Source of the DNA: Saccoglossus kowalevskii
Taxonomy: Eukaryota > Hemichordata > Enteropneusta > Harrimaniidae
NCBI RefSeq assembly: GCF_000003605.2
Contig: NW_003108083.1
Location: 539,832-603,831, forward strand
Reading direction: 5' to 3'
DNA length: 64,000 nucleotides
The position numbers and the translations under genes were made by a program. Below, piece by piece: positions 1 to 10,332 of the stretch. The notes under the pieces were generated by a model, which saw only the letters and a list, made by a program, of their open reading frames with translations, had not been told where the DNA came from and did no database searches. Numbering within the stretch: the first letter of the stretch is position 1; each line of letters begins with the position of its first letter.

Positions 1-129
1 CATACAGATAAGTTGTAATGTTTTGAGGACTGCGGTAGTACAATTCAGAGAAAAGCAGTGCATTACATTGCATCTTGAAAGAAAAAAAATCGACTGGCAA
101 TTACCAATGAGTACACAAAATTAGAACTT

Positions 130-426
130 GTAAATTATTTCAATTATTTTGTGGGCTACACGGTTCAAGAAGTAACATCAAAATGTGTTATTCGCATTAA
201 ATACTGTGGATAAACATTATCAGGATAAAGTATCTCCAAAATGAGACACAACCCCCAAATTTGAATACTCTAGTACAGTAAATTATTTCAATTATTTTGT
301 GGGCTACACGGTTCAAGAAGTAACATCAAAATGTGTTATTCGCATTAAATACGGTGGATAAACATTATCAGGATAAAGTATCTCCAAAATGAGACACAAC
401 CCCCAAATTTGAATACTCTAGTACAG
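130..426. repeat. 148-bp perfect-register tandem duplication
   Basis: Two head-to-tail copies, 130-277 and 278-426, read the same except for one visible substitution (actgtgg versus acggtgg near the middle). The near identity points to a very recent duplication. An assembly artefact from allelic copies is the alternative. No coding potential is visible. Confidence 0.9.
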
Positions 427-942
427 TTAATAAGTTTCTCTAACAACCAAATCATTAACTCATCAGCTCTACTTATTTATAAGTTGTTGTTTTTTTAATC
501 AAAGATCAAATAACCTATTAAGTTTGTATGTATATATCTAAAAATAAAAATAAAAAAGGATGTTAATATCCCCATCACATATAGTGGTTATACTATCTGT
601 TGAAACCCTCTTCATCTATATTTTCATACATAGTTTGTAAGATAAATTTATTTCTTGTCAATAATCAATTTGTATGATTGTAATGGGTCGGGGGCCATTA
701 TACAATTAATAAGCATTATTTAAAATGCTTGTCTAGGTGGTCACGTGACACTGACTTCTAACGGAGGTCACCAATACGTCAAATACGTCTGAAAACAAAA
801 ATAAATGGATGAACCACACATTGTCTGTGTTAACCATATGACCTACTGTATTTGCTTAAAACATGGAGATACTATTGAATACTATTATCCGTGTCTAAAA
901 TAAGTGTAATTTCTTTACAATAATATTTCACTATATGTTGTG

Positions 943-1500
943 AGAGTACATTTTATACATGTTCCTTGTGGAAACACTTTTCAATACGTGTTTATATTGG
1001 AAACACTTCACATAATGTGTTATGTGCAAAAACAGTTTTGAAATATTGAAATAAAACACCGACTGCAAGTGTTTTCATCACATACACTTTTCGTAATTAT
1101 GCAGATTATAAACACTTTAAGTGTTCTTAAAGTGGGAACAAGCTTATAAACACAAAACAGTAACAATGTTTTATTTTAAAAACAGTAGTGTTGTAAAATG
1201 GCTCATTGGCAATTTTAAGGAAAAACACACTTAAAGTGGTGGACAAAAATGTGTCATATTTTAAAACACTCAGATTTGCAGTGTGGTTATATACCGTAGA
1301 GGCCTTACACAAGTATCCTGTATATGAACACTTTTATAGTCGGCTGTTTCAGGTTGAAATATTGCATGTGTAATTTGAAAGGAAAGTGTTTTAGTTACGC
1401 ACATAAACACATGTGCCTTATACATTAACACTTTGCGAAAAATTTAAAGTCTGGTATTGTGGGTTGAAGCATTCTTGATTTCTGAAGTGTTTCAAATTGA
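943..1500. repeat. Cluster of AAACACTT-like motifs, both orientations
   Basis: The stretch is unusually dense in AAACACTT, its variants (AAACACTTT, AAACACACTT) and its complement AAGTGTTT, spaced irregularly by roughly 25-50 bases. No fixed period could be read. It may be a decayed satellite or an old element. Short ORFs here are not convincing. Confidence 0.5.
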
Positions 1501-1737
1501 ACAGTATTCGAGAACAAATGCTTAAATCACATGTGAGACTGCTCAGATGTGAGTGGAACTACCAACCACCGTTCACCAAATGCGAAGTATTAAAATCCAT
1601 TAGGCCATCAGGTACTGTATTTACCACGTGTCTCAATTTCCAGTTGTACTTATAAACTGGTTGGACCATATAAACATGAAATTATTTTCTGAGGGTAATT
1701 TCTTGGCAATCTCGTTATGCGCTGAATTACGTCACGA

Positions 1738-1799
1738 AGACAGTACAGCGGGAGCATCGGCCGACGCGCAGCAGAGGTCGATGCGACGGCGTACTGTCT
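1738..1799. other. GC-rich 62-nt hairpin
   Basis: AGACAGTAC at 1738-1746 pairs with GTACTGTCT at 1791-1799. Inside, GCATCG and GAC pair with GTCGATGC, giving a stem of about 22 pairs with small mismatches. It is GC-rich inside AT-rich sequence. It could be a foldback element core or a hairpin RNA; nothing in the sequence settles which. Confidence 0.55.
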
Positions 1800-2104
1800 G
1801 AGTGCATGTTTTGAGGTATTCTCATAATAACCTTATTATTATAGAAAACTTTTCTTTCCCAGGATACATCATGGGAATGCTGAAATTCGAAGGTTTAGAA
1901 CAGAATCAGCGAACTTCTGTGAGTGTGGCGTCCTGGTGGCATCCATGCTTGATTTTTTATTATTACATGAATGTAAATCACCGCAAAATTACGGTACGCT
2001 GTGGCGTTACAGTGACAGATGTATAATAATGTTTATTATGAGCCCCCAGACATTTCTTTAAATTTGTTTATCACTGCTTGCATAATGCATAAAGTTGGAC
2101 GCAT

Positions 2105-2345
2105 TAGTTGATAAATGTTCTATGAATAAACACTTTAATGACACATTTATCTCCTCGTAAAACATTCATTTTAATAAAAGTGTATATTCGTGCGTTCACA
2201 ATGTGCTTCATTTTCATCAAAACGTGTTTTAATAACTTCCAAAAACACTTTTCTAAAAACACTAAAACACTACTGGTTTGATAGAAAATACAGATGTTTT
2301 ATAATAAAATACACACGTTTTTAACTCAACAGTAGGATTTTGATG
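2105..2345. repeat. Second AAACACTT-motif cluster
   Basis: Same motif vocabulary as 943-1500 (AAACACTTT, AAAACACTT, AAAGTGT, ACGTGTTTT) after a gap of 600 bases that lacks it. The two clusters may be parts of one decayed array. The remainder of 2346-3417 shows no gene. Confidence 0.4.
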
Positions 2346-3417
2346 AAAAACAATGTGGAGTGAAAACATGGAAGTGCTCCTAAGATTTACAGTCTACTTT
2401 ACACTGTAGTTTCACACTTCGCACCACTTTTATTAGTGGTCTGTGATTGAAGCCGCCATTGCAGTTGCCTGGTTCCGACATTCAGATTGGTTCATAAAGT
2501 TCTCGTCCTTTGTTGTATTTCCCTTGGTTACCTGACGTCAGCGTTTACGCTCGTGATCGTTCTATATTTAAAGCAGGGTTTTTGCCTTTACTCTCGTAAA
2601 AATAAAACTGTTTCTTTGTTACACAATTAGCGAGAAATACCAGAACCGTAACAAGGTCTAAGCAGGCAGAAAGAATGAACATGGTATTATGGCAGTATTA
2701 CAGACACGTTTACGCAGAGCGGAACTTGGAATATTTTCAAATTACGTTACATGTACTTAGTCACGTGCTTTTAGGCTGGAATGTCGGCCCAGTGGGACAA
2801 TATGGCGATTACTCTTTACCGGGAACTAGCATTGCAGATGAGGATGTTAAAAGAATATCCAAGACATAACTCAGGAGGGCGCTAAATGTACATTTACGTT
2901 TACAAATTGTACCAGTATAAGAAATATACATATAATTGTTGGCTAAGTTTAAAATCAATGTCACACTTACACGTGGACGGAGTGTAAACTTAATAATGTT
3001 CAATATACCTGTAAAAATCTAAAAATAATACCTTCCAATAAGGTATGATTATATCAGTGCCTAGAAGCAACGAACTACCATACGATATGTGGTTCGAACA
3101 CGACATATATGAAAAATATGAAATGTAAAAATATGAAAAATATTGCAGTCGTTAATCCGTGACACGGCCATATTATTTGTATAGACTGTGTTTTCGTGAA
3201 TTAACGTATATCAAATTTTCAGAAATTCCAAATATTTGATAAAACCTAAATTGTCATAAAAATGTCAGGCATACGCTCGATACCACCCCCCCCCCCCCCC
3301 GCCGTGCATTACGCGAAGACGGTGACACACGTCATATTTGTCAATCAATATAGCGCATGTGCAGTCAGGAACAACCGACTCGGAAGATTATTTTTTCTTT
3401 CTGGCAGTTGTCTCGTG

Positions 3418-3426
3418 TATTTAAAA
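3418..3426 (+). promoter_or_regulatory. Possible TATA-like element before the class A GPCR
   Basis: TATTTAAAA lies about 40 bases before the ATG at 3465. The distance would leave a very short leader, so this may be chance. A poly-C run sits further upstream at about 3286-3300. Confidence 0.2.
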
Positions 3427-3464
3427 CGAGCGAACATCTCTTTCTGAAATGATAACCGCCGGAG

Positions 3465-6400
3465 ATGATGACGGTAACACAAACCACATCAACATCAGCT
3501 TGCAACGATTCAAGTCTAGATACTGTACCGGGAAGTGTACCGTTGACGGAGAAAATCATAGAAAGTGTCATATTAACTGCAATTTGTCTCGTATCCATCA
3601 CAGGAAACGTCTTTCTTTGGGTGGTTGTTGTTTGCAGTCGCAAACTACGAACCACGTCGAATGCGCTGGTGCTATGCCTGAGTGGTGCTGATTTGATGGT
3701 GTCGATTGCAAACATGCCGATTACCGTCGTTACCATCGTTTACGGAGAGTGGGTATTAGGTAGTGCTTGGTGCTCTGTCTTTGGGTTCACTAGCATGGTC
3801 AATTTCATTGCGTCTGTTATGTCACTGGGTGCTATCAGCGTCAATCGATTTATTCTCATCTCCTATCCCCATCATTTTAGAAGCGTTTACAACAAAAAGG
3901 GTACAGCGGCGATGATACTAGGTAAGCCTTCAAATAATATAACGTTTTCGTGTGTGTGTGTAGTATTGTATTCGGCGTATGGTGGATATCATGCCATTTA
4001 TCTAGCACAGCAAATAATAAAAGAAAACGATGCAACATACATGTACCGTCAAAGGTCTTAGCTGTCGTCTGACGCATGTGCGTGCCCAAACGTATTTTAA
4101 AAAATACGGTTAGTCCATCAATAAACAGCCTGCGTTCGAATTTCGTGCAAACAAACAATGTATTTTACATGGGTTATATATACGTCTCATGTGACACATA
4201 TCGAACAAGAGGTGGTACGACGACATCATACCTGTAGCACTGTCATATCTTAAGGCATAGTTGCCTGACGTTGAAATATACAATGGGTGATCAGTCAGTA
4301 TATTGCCATGGGAACATTGTATTACCTGCATCTCTGATACGTATAAAATAGTAACCCATTTTCAGTGACATCGCTCGGCGCCTACAATTATTGCAGTCTC
4401 TCTAGACGTTTGAGTTAGATATTAAAAATATAATTGATTTTATGACAATTTTAAATAGAAAGATGTAAAGAATGTGTGAATGGCTAACATTTTCCAGACT
4501 GGCATCTGTTCTATCGTATTCACACGTGTGCCAAACATCCGATTTGGAGACCAGCTTTATAGTTAAGCCGGCGTTGAAACACTGTAAACAAAATAAGCCG
4601 TCGCCACGCCGATTTGGTTTAAGACAGCCTAAAATGGGAAGTCTCGAATTGCGCCCCGTACTTACAGGAATCATTTAAAGAAACATCGTGGCCGATAACA
4701 ACGCCGGCTCAGTTTAATCTTTACTAATTAAAACCATTGATAATGTTTTTTTTTTGTTTTTTTTCTAATAATAAGTACAATGGTTTACATAACAGTAAAA
4801 ACGTCACAGACCCGACATCCACATTACAAAAATAGTACAGAGAAGCTAATCATTCCAACAAGGGTGCCAACGCACCCCAATTTAAAACGTATTTTGTTTC
4901 GTTCAAGACATTTTTAGTCCCCGTTCGGACGTAGTCCGAAAACGGGGACTTATGTTTTGCCCTGTGTGCGTCCGTGCGTCCGTGCGTCCGTGATCACCTG
5001 TATCTCGAACATGCATGGACCGATTAAGTTCAAACTTCACTCATACATCACACATTATATGGGACATATGCACATGCATCTTTTTCATGATCCGATTAAC
5101 GATAGCCGAATGGCGGCCATTTTAAGCCCGAAAATGCATCAAAATCGCACATTTTCACCATTCCGGACCCGGATCTCAGTTATGCATGGACGGATTTTGT
5201 TCAAATTTGGTACATACATTAAACATAATAGGACCTTGATGCACGACATTTTTTTTTTGATCTAGTTTGAAATGGCCGACTGGCGGCCATTTTGTTTTAA
5301 AGAATTCAGTTCTGGATCCGTATCCGAGACATGTCTGGATTGATCAAGTTCAAACTTCACACACACATGGTACATCATGTCACAAATAGATATGTGCATT
5401 TGTTTCATGATCCGCTTAACAATAGCTGAATGATGTCCATTTTAAGGCAAAAAATGCATCAAAATCACATATTTTCACAATTCCGGAACCGGATCTCAGT
5501 CATGCATGGATGGATTTTGTTCAGATTTAGTACAATCTATTGTACATATGCAGGTGCATTTCGGATCAGACCACTTTCAGTTGTCTGAGATTTCGGTCAT
5601 GATCTGCTTTGAAAGTATATGTCACTCAAAAATGAACGGAACGGAAAGGGGACGTATCATTGACAATGACTTGTTTTCAATACATTTCTTTTCTTTGACA
5701 ATCTTCATAAAATAATCAAGAGAAGGCGTTACATTTCTAAAGCGGCATATATATGAAACATATTTACCTATTAAAATAAGATGGTTTAATAGTGTAGATT
5801 TGTGGGGGAATCCAAAGAGAATACGTTCACAGCTTAGAACAATATTATCACTTCCCGGAATACCCCCCCCCCCTCCAATGGTTTTGAAATAATCTCCAAA
5901 ACGAAATTATGGTTGCACATTCCCAGAAGAGATGTTCAATTGTTTCTGTTTGTATACAATATTTACAACAATTGTCCAATCGGATTTAATTTTGGAAAAG
6001 ATAATTGTTTGTTGCCAAAATTTGATGCAATATTTTGAACTGAAAAATGCGCAGTTTTTCTTCCATTGTGGTAACGTACGCCAATTTACATATACATAAT
6101 GATTGTTACCAAGTTAGCCAAGCCGGGTCTGAGGCACACATGTCGACACGGTATTAGTCAAACCACACAAATAAAATGAAACAATGCTACGATGGGAAAA
6201 TGTCTGTTCATTGCCAATTCGTTAATGTTTCTTACCTAATTACATACAAGCCGTGTTGAGTTCAAAAAGAAGGTTTGGAAATCACTGTTTGTTAAAGCGT
6301 TTGAAGGTTGGGAATACAACATATGAAAAGCCGAAATTCCTTACGCTGAAGCACTTCAAAGGCCCTTTTTAGAACTAAAATCTGCTTAAGTAATAAAACC

Positions 6401-7546
6401 GCCCGTCAAGTCTCAAAATCCACATACCCTTGCGACCCCAAGTAAGCGCTGAAACGATTGATTTGAGCGAAAACGTTTCATAAGATTTGGACTTTTCTGT
6501 GAAAAAGAACTGATTAAAATGTCACAGTCGTCGTTTAGCGGGTTCGAACTTCATCTGAACAAATATTATATTTTGCGCTCTCTTTATAAGTACGCGTCGT
6601 ATGGGACTTGTAGATAACGCGATCAATGAGACAATAGTGACGCTTATGTTAGTGAGGAAATGTCGGTTTCTTGAAATGTGAACCAGTATTATAATTGTTT
6701 TGTAATTGTTACATGACATTCTCTACTCACACTAAAATAAAAATAAAAATATAGTATAATTAATACAATAGATAATTGATATCCCAGTTATCAATTGGAT
6801 TAACTTATCGATTCGTATCTTATATATCTATCGAATTATTTGTGTTGGGATAATTGCTTAACAACAGGTGAATGTATGCGCAACTTAATACTACACAACT
6901 AATGACACTGGGAATCATTACTTTATGATAATTCATTATTTTGTATTTCCATATATATATATATATATATTATTCAGGGGTATGGTTATTAGCATGCTGC
7001 CTCGCATCACCACCACTGTTTGGATGGGCTGAATACGATTATCTGCCGAACCAATCGTTCTGTTTCTGCAAGTGGAGAAGCAGTATATCTTACACAGTCT
7101 TTATGATAGTTCTGTGTTTCGGGGGACCCTGCTGCATAATGTTGTTTTCATACGCAAGTATTTGGAACACCGTCCGACGCAGCAGGCAACGGGTAGAAGC
7201 AAATAACGCAAAAGAGGCCGCTGCTATCGACCGAGAGAGAGTGAGAAGAAAGCGCGAAGAGGATATGAAGTTGACAAAGTTATTTCTGGTTGTTATCGCC
7301 GCTTTCGTCCTTGCCTGGCTGCCCTTTTGTATAACGATGGTTTTGGGAGTGGTGTCACCGAATTTGCTGTCGCCTGTCGTTGAAATGACGACGTTGTTGC
7401 TAGGATACTGCAACAGTTGTTGTAACCCAATTATATATGGTGTAATGAACAGAAGATTCACAGAAGAGTTTATGGCTACATTGTGTATACGGGGACGTCC
7501 CGGAGATAATGATACGGTGCACGCGATAACAAATGCACAGCCGTGA
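3465..7546 (+). CDS. Class A (rhodopsin-family) orphan GPCR, two exons
   Basis: Exons 3465-3921 and 6978-7546 join in phase 1 (G|GG) across a gtaag...cag intron and encode 341 residues. The N-terminal tail has a sequon at N14. TM1 carries GN (47-48), TM2 has LSGAD with D76, and TM3 starts after C103, the usual disulphide partner of ECL2 (C181 or C183). W155 is the TM4 tryptophan, P203 is in TM5, AWLPF (265-269) replaces CWxP in TM6, and NPIIY ends TM7 (302-306). The DRY motif reads NRF (127-129). The NRF/NRY form, the ILI(S/A) stretch after it and the short C-tail recall the Tre1/moody and melatonin-receptor-like branch of class A receptors. The ligand cannot be read. The first in-frame ATG was taken as start; ATG at 3468 is equally possible. 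Confidence 0.9.
4916..5640. repeat. Interspersed repeat with hairpin head and internal duplication
   Basis: It opens with a hairpin, agtccccgtt-cggac (4916-4930) against gtccg-aaaacggggact (4934-4950), then a gtgcgtcc run, then two diverged copies of a unit of about 320 bp (about 4998-5317 and 5319-5640). Each copy contains a GTTCAAACTTCAC-like stretch, TTCATGATCCG and CATGCATGGAxxGATTTTGTTCA. It lies in the GPCR intron. Short ORFs inside it are not genes. Confidence 0.7.
5740..6080 (-). mobile_element. LINE (non-LTR retrotransposon) ORF2 3' remnant
   Basis: The minus-strand translation gives EEKLRIFQFKILHQILATN, an in-frame stop, then CCKYC...ETIEHLFWEC and a following FW. The C-x2-C then TIEHLFWEC pattern is the cysteine knuckle found near the end of many non-LTR retrotransposon ORF2 proteins. 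It is a dead fragment within the GPCR intron, interrupted by a stop and a poly-C tract on the plus strand. Confidence 0.75.
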
Positions 7547-8084
7547 TCAAATTCATAAAAAATAGCAAAATTCAGTTAATTTTCCACACCCAAACACACA
7601 CGTGTATTTGAAAACAACAATATTCTATGAAAATACAAACTTTACAAAAATATAACCCAGTCTTGTTTATAGTCAATACACGGTTATTCTTATCGCAAAC
7701 TAAGAACACGATTTTTTTTATCCAACAAATAACTATGACACTGTGATAATATTTGTACCAAAATGAGTAAATACGATAGTTTAATATCCGGTCACGTGTC
7801 TATTACTCAAACAGAATTAACAACTATTCTATCTATTTTATTCCAGACTACATTAGGGAGGCTTGTACTAGTATTACGCCGGGGGCAATACATAGAACTT
7901 GCCTAATGGGGGCGTGCCCCTGAAATGGGTCTCGTTTTTTGTATTTTATGTATAAGTATCGGTCTTATTTATGTTCAAGATACTAAGTATAAATATCGGT
8001 AATATTTATTAACATTGTGTTAACAATATGCTCTTATGTAAGTGACAGATGTGTTTCTATGGTCAAAATACATCTTTTAATAAA
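7547..8084. other. Non-coding 3' flank of the GPCR gene
   Basis: No convincing coding sequence. AATAAA at 8079-8084 abuts the first assembly gap and could be a poly(A) signal, but it is over 500 bases from the stop. Confidence 0.4.
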
Positions 8085-8731
8085 NNNNNNNNNNNNNNNN
8101 NNNNNNNNNNNNNNNNNNNNNNNNNNNNNNNNNNNNNNNNNNNNNNNNNNNNNNNNNNNNNNNNNNNNNNNNNNNNNNNNNNNNNNNNNNNNNNNNNNNN
8201 NNNNNNNNNNNNNNNNNNNNNNNNNNNNNNNNNNNNNNNNNNNNNNNNNNNNNNNNNNNNNNNNNNNNNNNNNNNNNNNNNNNNNNNNNNNNNNNNNNNN
8301 NNNNNNNNNNNNNNNNNNNNNNNNNNNNNNNNNNNNNNNNNNNNNNNNNNNNNNNNNNNNNNNNNNNNNNNNNNNNNNNNNNNNNNNNNNNNNNNNNNNN
8401 NNNNNNNNNNNNNNNNNNNNNNNNNNNNNNNNNNNNNNNNNNNNNNNNNNNNNNNNNNNNNNNNNNNNNNNNNNNNNNNNNNNNNNNNNNNNNNNNNNNN
8501 NNNNNNNNNNNNNNNNNNNNNNNNNNNNNNNNNNNNNNNNNNNNNNNNNNNNNNNNNNNNNNNNNNNNNNNNNNNNNNNNNNNNNNNNNNNNNNNNNNNN
8601 NNNNNNNNNNNNNNNNNNNNNNNNNNNNNNNNNNNNNNNNNNNNNNNNNNNNNNNNNNNNNNNNNNNNNNNNNNNNNNNNNNNNNNNNNNNNNNNNNNNN
8701 NNNNNNNNNNNNNNNNNNNNNNNNNNNNNNN
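8085..8731. other. Assembly gap (N run, 647 bases)
   Basis: Unresolved bases. All reading frames that cross it are artefacts of the N run. Confidence 0.99.
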
Positions 8732-9210
8732 TACATTGGGAAGCGATCGAGCCAGCGCTTTCAAAAATGAAACACGTATTTCCGATGCGATCCACGAGAC
8801 CTTACTACATTTCGCATCAAGGATCAACATTACAGTATGGACTACAAGAGGCGACAACTTCAACCTTGGCACGCAAGTGTCCTGTGCGAGACACAAGTGA
8901 TAATACAAGTTTGTGTCAGGGAAAAATAGCCATTGCCTTCAAACTTGGCACACATTCAACATGTGGTCCCGACAATTAGGTACAGATAAATTTGAAATGT
9001 ATAGGTCATAATACAATTCCAAGAGAAAATAGCAGTCGCCTCCACACGCACGTGACCCGCCACATCATTTCGATTTCAGGTCAAAGGTCACCGTAATTAT
9101 GTGTATGTATATTAATAATATAACTAAAAGGTAATTATGGTCATTGTTCATAAGATTTGACACACATGTCCCTCATGTGGTTCTAATACTTTATTTCAAG
9201 CTCAAGGTAA
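8732..9210. repeat. Diverged interspersed repeat
   Basis: The text has repeated phrases such as CAACCTTGGCACGCAAGTGTC, CAAACTTGGCACACATTCAACATG, TTTGACACACATGTCCCTCATGTGG and TTTCAGGTCAAAGGTCACC. This style of degenerate internal repetition is common in interspersed elements of marine invertebrates, and a related phrase (TTCAAACTTGGCAGGTAGGTCAC) recurs at 63852-63875. No gene is seen from here to 9949. Confidence 0.45.
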
Positions 9211-9949
9211 CTTAAATTATATATGTTTATAATGCCTAAACTGTGGCTCCAAGTATTTATATAAGTATCTCCTCGAGTGTTTCCTAATTAACTCTTCTGC
9301 TCATGTCATTAGTCTAGTATCACGTTTAATAACAAAATTGATCAAATCCCCCAGTATATACTAAGTATTCAATTCTGGGAAACATATTTTCTCAGTACCA
9401 ATTTCTATAGATAAGACTCGTAATAGACAACCAATCATAAATGAATATGCAATAATATCTAATTATCTGTATTTTCTAATTGGCTGATCATGAGCCAATT
9501 ATCACTTTCATGAGAAGTTCGGTATTGCGGTATTGCGATATTTCGTAACACGCAGATCCACTTCCAGTGGATGTGAAATGCTGATCGAAGTAACACTATT
9601 TTGAAGACGTGGTTCTCTCGGCGAAGTCAGAATACTCGGCCAGTTTCACTTCGACATAGTTTCCGTTGCCTAACAGTCCGACGCATCGCTACTTGTGCTT
9701 GGTCGATAATCGCTTTTGCGATAATTTTAAAAACCGGTGTTTTAACTAAAATTCAATACTTTTCGAATACTAGTATTGTAATCTGTATTTGTATCTTCTT
9801 TTTGTGTTTGGGTGATAACCAAGAGGCGGCGTATATCAGACTTTCCACCTTAGCTAATACAGCGCAGGTTTAACTACGGTTCAACATCTGGAGTTGACGA
9901 CAAAATTAAAAATTAAGTTCCTCCCTAACCGCTTAAAAGATTAGCCAAG

Positions 9950-10017
9950 GCTGCAGCTGGGATTCGAACCCACAGCATCAGCCACGTTACAATAACGATT
10001 GAGCTATTGTGGAATCC
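9950..10017 (-). mobile_element. tRNA-like sequence, probably the head of a SINE
   Basis: On the minus strand, GGATTCC starts the unit, TAGCTCAATCGT at 10006-9995 fits an A box, and GGTTCGAATCC at 9970-9960 is a standard B box. TGGG and CCCA flank the T loop TTCGAAT. The cloverleaf is imperfect and a non-tRNA tail follows, so a SINE head or tRNA pseudogene fits better than a working tRNA. Confidence 0.5.
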
Positions 10018-10191
10018 AATCAACGATATCGGCAAAAGGACTTTTTAGAATGGAGTTTCAATTCCTTAGTGTTCCCATTCAATTATTCATAATCAAACGA
10101 GAAAGCGTCGTTATTTAAACTAGCCTGTGTTTAGCTATATGCACGGGGTATTGCTATTTTATTAGTGCGAAAGTATGCGTTTTACAGATAT

Positions 10192-10332
10192 TTAAAGGGC
10201 GGTTGTCGTCGCGCAGCCTGTGTTATAAAGTATTATAAACAATATAATGTAAAATGTATTTTACACGCGTTGTGTACGTCGCTATGAGTCCCATGTCAAA
10301 AAGGACGTGGGGTGAGAACCACGGTCCTTTAA
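10192..10332. mobile_element. TTAA-flanked MITE, subfamily A2
   Basis: It is bounded by TTAA at 10192-10195 and 10329-10332. The ends are AGGGCGGTTGTCGTCGCG and, inverted, AGGACCGTGGTTCTCAC. Internal ACGCGTTGTGTACGTCGCTATGAGTCCCAT matches the copies at 19038 and 48777 by eye. TTAA duplication suggests mobilisation by a piggyBac-type transposase. Confidence 0.7.

Noticed and set aside
3877-4158. Minus-strand ORF at the GPCR exon 1 end
   Set aside because: Shadow of the GPCR exon and the start of its intron.
8017-8979. Long ORFs across 8085-8731
   Set aside because: Made of N bases; the real flanks contribute few codons and show no domain.
9601-9873. 90-codon plus-strand ORF with a hydrophobic end
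   Set aside because: Hydrophobic stretch arises from AT-rich codons; no splice sites or homology seen.
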